This document shows positions 8,619-17,683 of a stretch of 64,000 nucleotides of DNA, one piece after another (positions within the stretch are counted from its first letter, which is position 1; each line of letters starts with the position of its first letter). A program made the translations under genes and the position numbers. The DNA is from UBA10329 sp964500205. Its GTDB lineage: Bacteria > Bacteroidota > Bacteroidia > UBA10329. The stretch is from assembly GCA_964500205.1 (NCBI GenBank), contig CAZCNS010000009.1, forward strand, positions 62,001 to 126,000. The letters are read 5' to 3'. The notes beneath the pieces were generated by a model. It was not told the DNA's origin. It did not search any database and saw only the letters and a program-made list of their open reading frames with translations.

Positions 8619-9811
8619 TTTCCATGACAAGTTCGTACAACTACTACCGCAACATCCTCAAAGGCCGCCAATTCCCGCTGGCATACGTAGATCTCGATCT
8701 CTTTGATGCCAATGTGCAGAAGCTCGTGGGCATGGCGCAGGGCAAGCGCATCCGCATAGCATCGAAGAGCGTGCGGGTTCCTGCCCTTTTGCAAAGGGTA
8801 TTGAAATATTCAGATGTGTTCCAGGGGCTGATGTGCTATTCGCCAAGAGAGGCGGTTTTCCTCTCTCAGCAAGGGTTTGACGACCTGCTGATGGGTTACC
8901 CAGTCTGGAATGAACTCGACATTCTGCCCATCATCGGGGAATTGAAAAAGGGCAAGTCCATTGTGTTGATGGTAGACAGGCCCGAGCACATCGCGCAGCT
9001 TGATCGCGTGGGCAAGGCCCATGACATCCGCATTCCTGTGTGCATGGACCTGGACATGAGCAGCGACCTGCCAGGGCTGCATTTCGGGGTGTGGCGTTCT
9101 TCCGTTTTTGGCGAGAAGGAAGCGGTGGCTCTCGGCAAGGTCATCCAACAACACCCGAATGTGGAGCTTGCGGCCGTGATGGGTTATGAGGCTCAGATAG
9201 CAGGGCTGGGAGACAACATCCCCGGACAGGCGGCCATGAACACCATCGTCAAACTGTTAAAGAAACGCTCTGTGAAGGAGATCGCACAACGGAGGAAGGT
9301 CGTTGTGGAGGCGCTCACGAAAATGGGATTCAACCTGCGCATCGTGAACGGGGGAGGAACGGGCAGTATGAACACTACCTGCACCGAGGAATCGGTTACG
9401 GAGGTCACAGTCGGTTCAGGGTTCTTCAGTCCCGGACTGTTTGATAATTACAGCCATTTCAAACTGATGCCTGCTGCTGGTTATGCCATTGAGGTGGTGC
9501 GGCAACCGAAGCCTGATATCTACACTTGTCTCGGTGGTGGCTACATCGCCTCAGGCGAGGTGGGAAAGCTCAAGGAACCCAAGGTATTCCTTCCGGAAGG
9601 GGCGAAACTCATCCCGCAGGAAGGCGTGGGCGAGGTGCAGACCCCTATCAAGTACTCTGGCAGCGAACTCACGCTCGGCAGTCCCGTGTTGCTGCGCCAT
9701 AGCAAGGCAGGCGAGCTCTGCGAGCATTTCAACACCGTGCTGCTCATTTCCAAAGGTGCTGTAGTGGATGAGGTGCAGACGAATCGGGGTTTCGGGAAAG
9801 CGTTCCTCTGA
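8615..9811 (+). CDS. PLP fold-type III amino-acid racemase/aldolase family enzyme
   Basis: A 398-residue protein of the alanine-racemase-like N-terminal barrel family, close to D-threonine aldolase and amino acid deaminase/aldolase proteins. The PLP lysine is probably Lys51 in RIASKSVR, after strand AYVDLDLFDANV. The C-terminal beta domain holds the likely metal and substrate residues (for example HFNTVLLISKG). Such enzymes racemise amino acids or split beta-hydroxy-alpha-amino acids. It starts inside the stop of the ceramidase-like gene, so the two products probably act in one pathway. An alternative ATG lies three codons in (8624). The substrate is not predictable from sequence alone. Confidence 0.82.
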   Translation: MISMTSSYNYYRNILKGRQFPLAYVDLDLFDANVQKLVGMAQGKRIRIASKSVRVPALLQRVLKYSDVFQGLMCYSPREAVFLSQQGFDDLLMGYPVWNELDILPIIGELKKGKSIVLMVDRPEHIAQLDRVGKAHDIRIPVCMDLDMSSDLPGLHFGVWRSSVFGEKEAVALGKVIQQHPNVELAAVMGYEAQIAGLGDNIPGQAAMNTIVKLLKKRSVKEIAQRRKVVVEALTKMGFNLRIVNGGGTGSMNTTCTEESVTEVTVGSGFFSPGLFDNYSHFKLMPAAGYAIEVVRQPKPDIYTCLGGGYIASGEVGKLKEPKVFLPEGAKLIPQEGVGEVQTPIKYSGSELTLGSPVLLRHSKAGELCEHFNTVLLISKGAVVDEVQTNRGFGKAFL

Positions 9812-9819
9812 GTCGCCCC

Positions 9820-9827
9820 TATCTTTG
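9820..9827 (+). promoter_or_regulatory. Candidate -7 element for fabG
   Basis: TATCTTTG fits the Bacteroidota -7 consensus TAnnTTTG exactly and lies five bases before the fabG start codon, so the message would be nearly leaderless. No convincing TTG is seen at the -33 spacing, so the call is moderate. Confidence 0.5.
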
Positions 9828-9831
9828 TCCC

Positions 9832-10578
9832 ATGAGGCTTTTGGAAGGAAAAGTTGCGCTGGTCACTGGGGGTACCCGTGGCATCGGAAAGGGCATTTGC
9901 CTGAAATTGGCGGAACACGGTGCAACAGTTGTGTTCACTTACGTGTCGAGTGAAGAAGCCGCGAAGGCCGTTGAAAAGGAGCTTGTGGCTCTCGGTGTGA
10001 ATGCAAAGGCTGTCCGCTCTGATGCAGGCAAGCTTGGTGAGGCGGAGAAACTGGTTGAGGAGACCGTCACCGAGTTCGGTGCGTTGCATATCGTGGTGAA
10101 CAATGCCGGTATCACTCGCGACAACTTGCTGATGCGAATGAGCGAGGAGGACTGGGACGCGGTCATCGACACTAACCTCAAGTCGGTGTTCAATATCACC
10201 AAGGCTGTCCAGCGTACTATGTTGAAGCAGCGCGAAGGCAGCATCATCAATATCAGCTCGGTTGTAGGCGTGGAGGGCAATGCCGGGCAGGCCAACTACG
10301 CGGCCAGCAAGGCGGGCATCATCGGTTTCAGCAAGAGCATCGCAAAGGAGATCGGCTCGCGCAACATCCGCTGCAACGTGGTGGCCCCAGGTTTCATCGA
10401 GACGGAGATGACCGCTGCACTCGACCAAGCGGTGGTAGATGGCTGGAAAGCCACCATCCCACTCAAACGTGCAGGAACACCCGAGGATGTGGCCAACACG
10501 GTACTGTTCCTCGCCAGCGACCTTTCAACTTACGTGACCGGACAGGTGATCCCCGTCTGCGGTGGAATGCTGACCTGA
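9832..10578 (+). CDS. fabG: 3-oxoacyl-[acyl-carrier-protein] reductase FabG
   Basis: Short-chain dehydrogenase of 248 residues that reduces 3-oxoacyl-ACP with NADPH in fatty-acid elongation. The cofactor loop TGGTRGIGKG is at 12-21, followed by NNAG, the catalytic Ser in IINISSVVG, and YAASKAG with catalytic Tyr and Lys. The C-terminal FLASDLSTYVTGQVIPVCGGM is typical of true FabG rather than of other SDRs. It begins about 20 bases after the PLP-enzyme gene, and the VWA gene follows four bases later. A role in sphingoid-base metabolism with its upstream neighbours is possible but nothing in the sequence demands it. Confidence 0.93.
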   Translation: MRLLEGKVALVTGGTRGIGKGICLKLAEHGATVVFTYVSSEEAAKAVEKELVALGVNAKAVRSDAGKLGEAEKLVEETVTEFGALHIVVNNAGITRDNLLMRMSEEDWDAVIDTNLKSVFNITKAVQRTMLKQREGSIINISSVVGVEGNAGQANYAASKAGIIGFSKSIAKEIGSRNIRCNVVAPGFIETEMTAALDQAVVDGWKATIPLKRAGTPEDVANTVLFLASDLSTYVTGQVIPVCGGMLT

Positions 10579-10581
10579 CCA

Positions 10582-12666
10582 GTGAACATCATCTTCCAAT
10601 ACTCCCCCTGGTTCATCCTGCTCTGCATCATCGCAGGGTCGGGCTATGCGCTGGGCATGTACTATCGCGACCAGCGCACCTCCGAGTTCCCGCTTTGGGC
10701 CAGACGCGGACTGGCCATGCTGCGCGGCATCGCGGTGTTTATCATCGCGCTGCTGCTGATCGGCCCACTGCTGCAATCAACCCAGAAGCGCACTGAGAAG
10801 CCCATCATCATCATAGCGCAGGACAACTCGGCCTCCGTTCCTGTCAACGCAGACTCCTCTTTTTACAGGATAGAGTATCCCGAGGCATTGGCCGGCCTGC
10901 GCTCGCGCATCTCCGAGCAGTATGATGTCCAGACTTTCACCTTCGGAAGCCGATTGACGGAAAATGGCGAACTGACCTTCGATGAGGGGCGGACGGACAT
11001 CTCGCAGCTTTTCCATGAGCTGGAGAACCGTTATGCGAATAGGAATGTTGGCGCGGTCATCCTTACGTCTGATGGCATCTATAACCGGGGTGCCGATCCT
11101 GTTTACGGCCCATTACGGCTCAAGGCCCCTGTCTATTCCATCGCATTGGGCGATACTTCGTTGAAAAAAGATGTGACCATTGCTAAGGTGGATCACAATC
11201 GCTACGCCTACCTCGGCAACGAATACCCTGTGGAGGTGACCATCGGGGCAGAGCAGTTCAAGGGTCAGAATGTACTTGTGCAGATAGTTGGAGACGATGG
11301 TGTTCTTTGGGAAGAGCGAGTGAATATGGATGCCGTCTCGTTCCGAAAAACATTGCAGGCCCGCCTCAAGGCCGATACCCCTGGCCTCAACCGCCTGCGG
11401 GTGACCGTGGAGAGGCTCAAGGGTGAGCTCTCCTATGCCAACAATGTCCGCGATATCTTCGTGGAGGTGCTGGACGGCCGTCAGAAAGTGCTCATACTCG
11501 CTGCCTCGCCCCATCCGGATGTGGCCGCGTTGCGCAGATCTATCTCATCCAACCGCAACTACGAGGTGGAGGCGGTCATCGCAGGTCAGGGCGAGGTCTC
11601 GCCTGACAAGTATGACCTCATTGTCCTACATCAGCTGCCCGCGCAGGGAGGAATCGGTCGGGATGCGATGGCACGGGTCATGGCATCGCAGGTGCCGCTG
11701 ATGATAATCGTGGGAGGACAGACCGACCTCGCGGCCTTCAGCGGACAAAACCTCGGCCTTCGCATCAACGCAGGAAGGGGTGCGCGCAACCAAGTGCAGC
11801 CCGTCCTGAGCCGAGGGTTCGTACTCTTCGGTCTGGATGCCGACCTGCGGAGGATGACCGTGCGTTTCCCACCGCTTAACGCGCCCTTTGGTGATTTCGT
11901 GGCGGGCGGGGCGACCCAGGTGCTTTTTCAGCAGCGCATCGGCAATGTGGAGACCGAGCAGCCACTGGTGCTATTCAGCGACCTGTCTGGCAGGAAAACG
12001 GCCGTCATCGCAGGCGATGGCATCTGGCGGTGGCGGCTGCAGGATTTCCGCGACAACGGCTCGCACGAGGTCTTCGATGGCCTGGTCTCCAAGATGGTAC
12101 AGTACCTCGCCATCAAGGCGGACAAGAGCCTGTTCCGCGTGTCCACGGCCAACCGCTACAGTGAGGATGGCCAGGTGATCTTCAACGCAGAGCTGTACGA
12201 TGACACCTACGAGCCCATCAATGGTCCTGACGTCAACCTTGTCATCCGCGACAGCGACCGCAAGGAGTACAGCTACATCTTCAACCGCACCGAGACGGCT
12301 TACCGCCTCAATGTTGGCGCGTTCAAGGCGGGCGATTACAGCTATGTTGCCTCGGTGAGCCACGCTGGCAAGGTGCATGAGGTGAAGGGCCGTTTCATGG
12401 TCGAGGCGCTCACTTTGGAGAGCGTCAACACTACTGCCGACCACGGGCTTCTGAACCGCATCGCCACTGCATCTGGCGGAGAGGTATTCTTCCCAAGGGA
12501 GCTTGACAGGCTCGCGGATACCATCCTCAACCGCGATGACCTGCGCAGCGTCATCTACGAGCAGTCGTGGCTCAAGGAGGCCATCCATCTGCGCTGGCTG
12601 TTCGCGGTCATCCTGCTGCTGCTGACCATCGAATGGTTCGTGAGGAAGCGAGGAGGGGCTTATTGA
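10582..12666 (+). CDS. VWA/GATase-fold membrane protein (Bacteroidota conserved)
   Basis: A 694-residue protein started at the GTG at 10582, four bases after fabG. Two N-terminal membrane helices (about 6-26 and 42-62) precede a von Willebrand A-like part with AQDNSAS (MIDAS-like DxSxS pattern) and VILTSDGIYNRG. A glutamine-amidotransferase-like segment (about 300-400) and beta-sandwich stretches follow, then a last membrane helix near 670-687 ending IEWFVRKRGGAY. This architecture is common in Bacteroidota as a membrane protein of unknown role, related in style to BatA/BatB proteins. The bulk should lie in the periplasm. I assign no function beyond protein binding. Confidence 0.8.
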   Translation: MNIIFQYSPWFILLCIIAGSGYALGMYYRDQRTSEFPLWARRGLAMLRGIAVFIIALLLIGPLLQSTQKRTEKPIIIIAQDNSASVPVNADSSFYRIEYPEALAGLRSRISEQYDVQTFTFGSRLTENGELTFDEGRTDISQLFHELENRYANRNVGAVILTSDGIYNRGADPVYGPLRLKAPVYSIALGDTSLKKDVTIAKVDHNRYAYLGNEYPVEVTIGAEQFKGQNVLVQIVGDDGVLWEERVNMDAVSFRKTLQARLKADTPGLNRLRVTVERLKGELSYANNVRDIFVEVLDGRQKVLILAASPHPDVAALRRSISSNRNYEVEAVIAGQGEVSPDKYDLIVLHQLPAQGGIGRDAMARVMASQVPLMIIVGGQTDLAAFSGQNLGLRINAGRGARNQVQPVLSRGFVLFGLDADLRRMTVRFPPLNAPFGDFVAGGATQVLFQQRIGNVETEQPLVLFSDLSGRKTAVIAGDGIWRWRLQDFRDNGSHEVFDGLVSKMVQYLAIKADKSLFRVSTANRYSEDGQVIFNAELYDDTYEPINGPDVNLVIRDSDRKEYSYIFNRTETAYRLNVGAFKAGDYSYVASVSHAGKVHEVKGRFMVEALTLESVNTTADHGLLNRIATASGGEVFFPRELDRLADTILNRDDLRSVIYEQSWLKEAIHLRWLFAVILLLLTIEWFVRKRGGAY

Positions 12667-12681
12667 GCCCATTCATTTTTC

Positions 12682-12735
12682 ATGAAAAAACGGATTGTAA
12701 TCCGAAATTCTTATGAGAAAATCGGATTGTAATCC
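12682..12735. repeat. Two direct copies of a palindromic CGGATTGTAATCC unit
   Basis: Units 12682-12703 and 12713-12735 each read ATGArAAAA followed by CGGATTGTAATCC, whose GGATTGTAATCC is a near palindrome. They occupy the 125-base space between two convergent genes, the VWA gene (plus) and the TonB receptor (minus), so they could help end transcription from both sides. Confidence 0.6.
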
Positions 12736-12791
12736 ATGGATTCGGGTCTCAATAGGAAAGAGACTTGGACTGGCACATCCAGCAAGAAGGC

Positions 12792-15548
12792 TCAGAACTT
12801 GAACCCCACTGTGGCCGTCCACCTGCGGCCCATGCCCATGAATACGTGGGCCGATGTGGCATCGAAGTTCTGAAGCCCCGAGGCAGCATTGTTGCTGGCG
12901 TCAGAGATGAACATGGCGTCTAACACATTGAGCACGCTGGCCCGCAGAGAAACATCCATCTTCTTCAGTTTGATAGTCCATCCCGCATGGACATCGAAAA
13001 GATAGTAGGACGGCATTTTCCATGAGTCGCGGTTGCGATTCTCTCCTTGCAGGTCGAGCGGATTGAAATCAGAGAAATTGTTGTCGAAATAGGTGATCTG
13101 TCCTTTGATGTAAACGCCCTCCACAGGTTTCACTTTGATGCTGCCTGCAACTTGGAACTGCGCGGCATCACCCACATGCACACCGTCTGCAGCCACATCA
13201 ATGGAGTCGATGGGCGTGTCGGATCCTTCTTGGAAATAAAACGCCAGTGCATCGCCCTTCCATCTCCAGTCACCGAATGAGAACAAACCCTCGATATCGA
13301 AGAACCAAGGGGTCTTATAGACTGCATCAAGCTCTATTCCTTGATGAATGGAACCGATGTTCGGAATGGCAACGATGGTTTGTGTGCCACCGATGGCAAC
13401 CGAGGTTTTAACTGGGCGGTTCTCCCATGTCGTGCGATACAGATTTAGGTTTGCTGCCCATCTGGGGTATTTCAAAGAATAACCAAGTTCTACTCCCCAG
13501 GCCACTTCTGTCCCAATACCATCAACGATATTGAAGGTTGAACCCGCATAAACGTCCGAAATGGTCGGGGGACGGAAGAACACTCCAGTGTTCACGAACA
13601 CATTCATGTGGTCGGTGATATTATAGTTCACGCCCAATTTCGCTGTTCCGCCCCAGAAATGAATCCAGTCTGTACTGGCGGTCTGTGCCTCACTGCTCAG
13701 GTGGGTGTATTGCTGTCCATTGTATGTGACGGTATCATTTATGCCGAGCACCTGACGCATAGTGGTATCAGCCAGCACGAGGTCGCGCTTGCGCATCTGA
13801 TCTGAGCGCACGTATGAATTATTGCCGCCAGAAACACTGACGAATCCTGAGAACTTGTCCTTTTCGTACTCCAGTTGCCCGAAGATGCCTGCGTTATAGA
13901 CAGTGGTGTTGGCACGGTATCCGGCCACATCACCCACTCGTTTCACGTTGTCAGTCCTGTCAAACAGGCCAAAGGCTTCTGAGGTTGGATTGATGACTGC
14001 GTAATCACCGCCCAGTAGGTCATAAGGCGTACTGTACCGTTCCACCCAGTATGACCGGAAGTCGATGCCCATTGCCAGTTTCCAGTGGTCATTGATGCGA
14101 TGGTCGATGGTTGTGAGCAGGCCATACCAATAATGATTGTTCATATTGGCAAGGATAAAATTGCGCGATTTGTATTGGTTGGTATCGTTCACCGCACTGA
14201 GGTCATAGGGTGGTGTGAAGGCCGTACCAGTGGTGTTCTCGTTGTAAAGAAAGGTAAGGTCAAAATTTCCGTAGGGGTCGAACTGTGCGGTGTTTCCACG
14301 CAATTGTGTTCCACCACCATTACCAAAGGAGGCATAGACAATGTTCGACACCGACCACTTTTCCTTGCTCCAGAAATGTTTGAGATTTAGAATGGGCTTG
14401 TGGTAGAAATTCTGGGCCACGCTCTGCTGCTCAAGTTGCGCATTCGGGTTGTTTCGGCTGCGGATCACGTTGCCCCATTGCTGGTTGTAGCGTGGGCCAT
14501 AGTTTCCGGGGAGTGGATTTGAAGTAACGGACGGGTGGTTAAGATCCACACCAAGATTCTCCGCGTACTGGCGGTCATACATGAAGATCGGCTGCTGAAA
14601 ACTGCGCTGGCCGCGCTCCTGTGGCGCACCCATGGCGGAGAAACTCAGCATGTGGTTACCTAATTGCTTCTGAAGTTTGATGAAGTAGAAAGCGCGGGTG
14701 GCCCAAGTAGCATCTACCCAGCCGTCTTGCCTGTCGAAGGCAAAAGCAGCGGTGACACCCCAGCCGTTGGCCAATCTTCCAGAGTTGAACCCTACGCTGG
14801 TTCGGATCAGACCATTGTTGCCCACCGTAAGTGAGATGTCGGTCGAACGTTTGGAGGTGATGCCCGTTGTGAGGATGTTCATGCTGCCGCCCACCGCAGG
14901 GATGGAAAGCTTGCTGGCTCCAAGACCACGCTGCACCTGCACGCGCTGCGTCACCCCCTCGATGCCCGCCCAGTTGCCCCAATAGACCCAACCGTTCTCC
15001 ATGTCGTTCATCGGAACGCCATCGATCTGTACTGAAATGTTGCGCTGCGAGAAACCGCGAATGGTAACTCGAGCATCGCCCGCACCACCGCCCTGATTGG
15101 TGGCATAGACACCAGGCGTGGAGTTCAACAGCATGGGGAGATCCTGACCTCCCAGCTCCTGCTTGATCTTCACGGGGTCGATGTTGGTGAAGGCCACGGG
15201 AGTCTTGCGGTCCAAGGCCATGTCGGCCACCACTTTCACCTCGTTCAGCGTGAAGGTCTTCAGGGCGAAGTTCAGTTCAAGTTGACCTCCTTTCAACGAG
15301 ACAGCCTTTGTCTGGGCTTCATAGCCGATGTAGGAGATGGTGAGGGTGTAATCACCGTTCGCCACATCCATCGAATATTGACCATCCAAATCGGTAACCA
15401 CGCCAACTCCTTCTGCTACGAGGATATTCGCGGCAATCAGTGGCTCGCCTGAGGTGGCGTCTTTCACTGTTCCGTAAAGACGGGTCTTCTGCGCGCTGGC
15501 AGTGAACGACAAGGTCAGCAGAAAGGGCAGGAGTATCCTGAGCACCAT
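12792..15548 (-). CDS. TonB-dependent outer-membrane receptor
   Basis: A 918-residue outer-membrane protein. A signal peptide (about 1-19) is followed by a carboxypeptidase-regulatory-like domain (about 22-110; GTVKDATSGEPLIAANI), a plug domain (about 115-230; LPMLLNSTPGVYATNQGGGAGDARV is split here by its GGGAG loop) and a long 22-strand barrel ending in the terminal Phe of TVGFKF. It imports a substrate using TonB energy. No SusD-like partner is adjacent, so it is not a typical glycan-utilisation pair; a siderophore or other small ligand is possible. The next gene upstream on the same strand encodes a type IX cargo protein, 14 bases away, so they are likely co-transcribed. Confidence 0.93.
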   Translation of the reverse strand: MVLRILLPFLLTLSFTASAQKTRLYGTVKDATSGEPLIAANILVAEGVGVVTDLDGQYSMDVANGDYTLTISYIGYEAQTKAVSLKGGQLELNFALKTFTLNEVKVVADMALDRKTPVAFTNIDPVKIKQELGGQDLPMLLNSTPGVYATNQGGGAGDARVTIRGFSQRNISVQIDGVPMNDMENGWVYWGNWAGIEGVTQRVQVQRGLGASKLSIPAVGGSMNILTTGITSKRSTDISLTVGNNGLIRTSVGFNSGRLANGWGVTAAFAFDRQDGWVDATWATRAFYFIKLQKQLGNHMLSFSAMGAPQERGQRSFQQPIFMYDRQYAENLGVDLNHPSVTSNPLPGNYGPRYNQQWGNVIRSRNNPNAQLEQQSVAQNFYHKPILNLKHFWSKEKWSVSNIVYASFGNGGGTQLRGNTAQFDPYGNFDLTFLYNENTTGTAFTPPYDLSAVNDTNQYKSRNFILANMNNHYWYGLLTTIDHRINDHWKLAMGIDFRSYWVERYSTPYDLLGGDYAVINPTSEAFGLFDRTDNVKRVGDVAGYRANTTVYNAGIFGQLEYEKDKFSGFVSVSGGNNSYVRSDQMRKRDLVLADTTMRQVLGINDTVTYNGQQYTHLSSEAQTASTDWIHFWGGTAKLGVNYNITDHMNVFVNTGVFFRPPTISDVYAGSTFNIVDGIGTEVAWGVELGYSLKYPRWAANLNLYRTTWENRPVKTSVAIGGTQTIVAIPNIGSIHQGIELDAVYKTPWFFDIEGLFSFGDWRWKGDALAFYFQEGSDTPIDSIDVAADGVHVGDAAQFQVAGSIKVKPVEGVYIKGQITYFDNNFSDFNPLDLQGENRNRDSWKMPSYYLFDVHAGWTIKLKKMDVSLRASVLNVLDAMFISDASNNAASGLQNFDATSAHVFMGMGRRWTATVGFKF

Positions 15549-15562
15549 TATCGTAAGGATTC

Positions 15563-16486
15563 TCAGTTGCCCTTGCCGAGCATCACTCTGCGTGAGGCAA
15601 CCGAGCCATCGGCCATAAGCAGACGCACCACATAGATGCCGTCATGCAGTGCCGTGAGGTCGAGACGGTGTGTTCGGTGGCTGGTAGCTATCTGCACTCT
15701 CTCCGCCTCACGGCCAATGATGTCAATCACTTCAATAGTGGCGATGTCCTTATTGGCCGAAACCATGAGCACCTTGTCGCTGGAAGGGTTGGGGAACATA
15801 TTCATTTTGGCGGGCTCCTCATCGCGCACGCTCAACGCAGCGCATGCACAGTCGTGCCAACCAAGGCTGGTGAAGGTGTTATTGGGCAGGCTGTCCCACT
15901 CAAGTTCAGGGATGAACTCATCGAGTCCGTCTGTGTCACCTTTGAGAACTGTGGATTTACGCACCAAGGTCTTGTTCACAGTCCACCAAGTGCCGTTGGC
16001 ATCGCTCCATGCGGTTCCGGGGTCTTCCCCGATGCGTCCAATGATGTCTATCAGCGTGCTGGTGCCTTTGATGAGCGGAACCGCATCGTCTCCATTGAAA
16101 TAAAACGGGGAATTGCTCTGAACATATACAGGGTTGACAAAGACATCGCCTACCTCCAGCAGTACATCGTCCACGGGCTCTTCGAAGCCGGTACCGTCAG
16201 GATTGCGTTTGTCTACAACTATGATGTATGTACCATATGCTGGGATGGAACCCGCGAGCATACCCGTCTCATCATTCAGCAGCATAGGCGTTCCTGCACC
16301 ATCACGAAAGCGGCCGACATTATATCCTGCCAGGTCAATGGGCGCGTTGGTAGGGTTGTACAGTTCCAATGCGCGATTGTTGCCACTTCCGACCACATAT
16401 TCGGAGATGAACAGTTCGGAGCAGTCCTGCGCTTGCGCGGAGAGATGGATTACGGGAATAACGAGTGCGAGTAGTGCTTTTTTCAT
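15563..16486 (-). CDS. Lamin-tail-domain secreted protein with type IX sorting domain
   Basis: Start chosen at 16486, where a signal peptide begins (MKKALLALVIPVIHLSAQAQ); the open frame runs on upstream to 16651 without family features and close to the tRNA. The 307-residue product has a lamin-tail-like domain (about 24-170: LFISEYVVGSGNNRALELYN, then NPTNAPIDLAGYNVG) and a C-terminal type IX sorting domain (NMFPNPSSDKVLMV, IEVIDIIGRE, LHDGIYVVRLL). Such proteins are exported to the cell surface and are thought to bind partners or DNA-like polymers; the substrate is unknown. It leads the TonB receptor gene on one transcript. Confidence 0.85.
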   Translation of the reverse strand: MKKALLALVIPVIHLSAQAQDCSELFISEYVVGSGNNRALELYNPTNAPIDLAGYNVGRFRDGAGTPMLLNDETGMLAGSIPAYGTYIIVVDKRNPDGTGFEEPVDDVLLEVGDVFVNPVYVQSNSPFYFNGDDAVPLIKGTSTLIDIIGRIGEDPGTAWSDANGTWWTVNKTLVRKSTVLKGDTDGLDEFIPELEWDSLPNNTFTSLGWHDCACAALSVRDEEPAKMNMFPNPSSDKVLMVSANKDIATIEVIDIIGREAERVQIATSHRTHRLDLTALHDGIYVVRLLMADGSVASRRVMLGKGN

Positions 16487-16603
16487 GTGGTTGATTTGAG
16501 ACGCGCAAATGTAGTTGCACGTGATTGAGAGATAGACTTCCCGATGACCAAACCATTTGTTGTTAACAATTCCTTGAAACGCATGACTATTTGATACTGC
16601 GCT

Positions 16604-16611
16604 TATCTTTG
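16604..16611 (+). promoter_or_regulatory. Candidate -7 element for tRNA-Leu
   Basis: TATCTTTG matches TAnnTTTG and lies ten bases before the mature tRNA 5' end. The -33 region has no clear TTG at the usual distance. Confidence 0.5.
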
Positions 16612-16621
16612 CGACCCAAAT

Positions 16622-16706
16622 GCCCAGGTGGCGGAACTGGTAGACGCGCACGTTTCAGGTGCGTGTGCCGCAAGGCGTGGGGGTTCGACTCCCCCCCTGG
16701 GCACCA
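16622..16706 (+). tRNA. tRNA-Leu (anticodon CAG)
   Basis: An 85-base cloverleaf including an encoded CCA end. The acceptor stem pairs GCCCAGG with CCTGGGC, then discriminator A and CCA. The D-arm is GGCGGAACTGGTAGACGC, and the anticodon loop TTCAGGT is closed by CACGT/GCGTG with one G-T pair. The long variable arm (TGCCGCAAGGCG) marks a class II tRNA, and the T-arm GGGGGTTCGACTCCCCC is complete. It decodes CUG. Confidence 0.96.
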
Positions 16707-16718
16707 AAGGCAACTAAG

Positions 16719-16747
16719 GCCCTGTCAGTAATGATAGGGCTTTTTTT
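16719..16747 (+). terminator. Intrinsic terminator after tRNA-Leu
   Basis: The stem GCCCTGTCA / TGATAGGGC has a GTAA loop (one non-Watson-Crick pair at most) and runs straight into seven T residues. It ends the tRNA transcript just before the 3' end of the convergent ybeY gene. Confidence 0.9.
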
Positions 16748-16755
16748 GTGGCCCG

Positions 16756-17193
16756 TCAAAGAAGGGCGAGGCACTTGTCCTCCATGGCCCTCATTTGTTG
16801 TGCATCCTCGTCTGTCTTGTCACCATATCCGAGCAGATGCAGGACTCCGTGTACCATCACACGGTGCAGTTCATCTTCAAAGGTCACGCTAAGCTCAACG
16901 GCATTCTCACGCACACGGTCCACGCTGATGAACAGATCGCCAGAGACCACAGGACCCTCGCAAAAGTCGAAAGTGATGATGTCGGTGTAGTAGTCGTGGC
17001 CCAGATGCTCGATGTTCAGCTTAAGCAGATATTCATCCGAGCAGAAAATGAAACTAATGGCGGCCGGTATTTTTCCTCTGTCCTCTATGACACCGCGAAT
17101 CCAAGAGGATAGTTTCTCTTGGTTTTCAGGGATAAAGTCGAAGTCTTCGGAGAAGTAGGCGATCACTTTTTTTGCCGATGAGATGGTTGTCAC
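16756..17193 (-). CDS. ybeY: Endoribonuclease YbeY
   Basis: A 145-residue metal-dependent RNase that matures rRNA 3' ends and aids ribosome quality control. The zinc motif is HGVLHLLGYGDKTDED near residues 114-126, with the first two His and the later polar residue as ligands, and DIITFDF and SGDLFISVDRV are also conserved. The last His of the family motif (GYDH) appears as GYGDK here, a variant common in Bacteroidota. It shares its strand with the RsbW-like and DUF4175 genes upstream. Confidence 0.93.
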   Translation of the reverse strand: MTTISSAKKVIAYFSEDFDFIPENQEKLSSWIRGVIEDRGKIPAAISFIFCSDEYLLKLNIEHLGHDYYTDIITFDFCEGPVVSGDLFISVDRVRENAVELSVTFEDELHRVMVHGVLHLLGYGDKTDEDAQQMRAMEDKCLALL

Positions 17194-17264
17194 AAAAGCA
17201 TTGTTCTCGGCTCAACGAGGCTATGCTTCCAATATTCGGATAATCGTAGTAATTCGTATCAGCC

Positions 17265-17672
17265 CTATGAGGCCATCTTGAACACCATCTCCACGGTAGC
17301 TCCGTTGTCGCTGAATTCGACCTTGTCTGCCAGGTTGCGCATGAGGAATACGCCACGGCCACTGATCTTCTCCAGATTGGCGGGGTCGGTGGGGTCTGGC
17401 AGGTGCTCGTGGTCAAAGCCCTCGCCTTGATCCTTCACGATGAAATGTAGCGATTTGTCACCGTTACTGAAGAATTCAATATCAACCTGCTTCTTGGGAT
17501 TCTGGCGGTTGCCGTGGTTAATGGCGTTGTTCACGGCCTCGGTGAGCGCAATGAGGATGTTGCCATAGTAGTCCTCGTTAACGCTGAACTTGGCGCACAC
17601 ATCGTCCACCAGCTTCTCGGCCACCACGATGTTGTCGGCCTTGGAGTCGAATCTCACAGACATTTTTTCCAT
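17265..17672 (-). CDS. RsbW-like anti-sigma regulatory serine kinase / HATPase
   Basis: A 135-residue GHKL ATPase of the anti-sigma regulatory type. N-box ALTEAVNNAINHGN, G1 region VKDQGEGFD and G2 region GRGVFLMRNLADKV are all present. Such proteins bind ATP and either phosphorylate an anti-sigma antagonist or act as a partner switch. No sigma factor or STAS gene is adjacent, so its target is unknown; the SiaB/SiaC pair elsewhere in the window (53650-54620) belongs to a related signalling style. The Met at 17663 is an alternative start. It lies 11 bases after the DUF4175 gene, suggesting one transcript. Confidence 0.88.
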   Translation of the reverse strand: MEKMSVRFDSKADNIVVAEKLVDDVCAKFSVNEDYYGNILIALTEAVNNAINHGNRQNPKKQVDIEFFSNGDKSLHFIVKDQGEGFDHEHLPDPTDPANLEKISGRGVFLMRNLADKVEFSDNGATVEMVFKMAS

Positions 17673-17683
17673 TCCTTGACAGG

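Noticed and set aside
9832..10578. FabG as a 3-ketosphinganine reductase in a sphingolipid operon
   Set aside because: Its motifs and end are those of standard FabG; the neighbourhood alone does not justify a different substrate.
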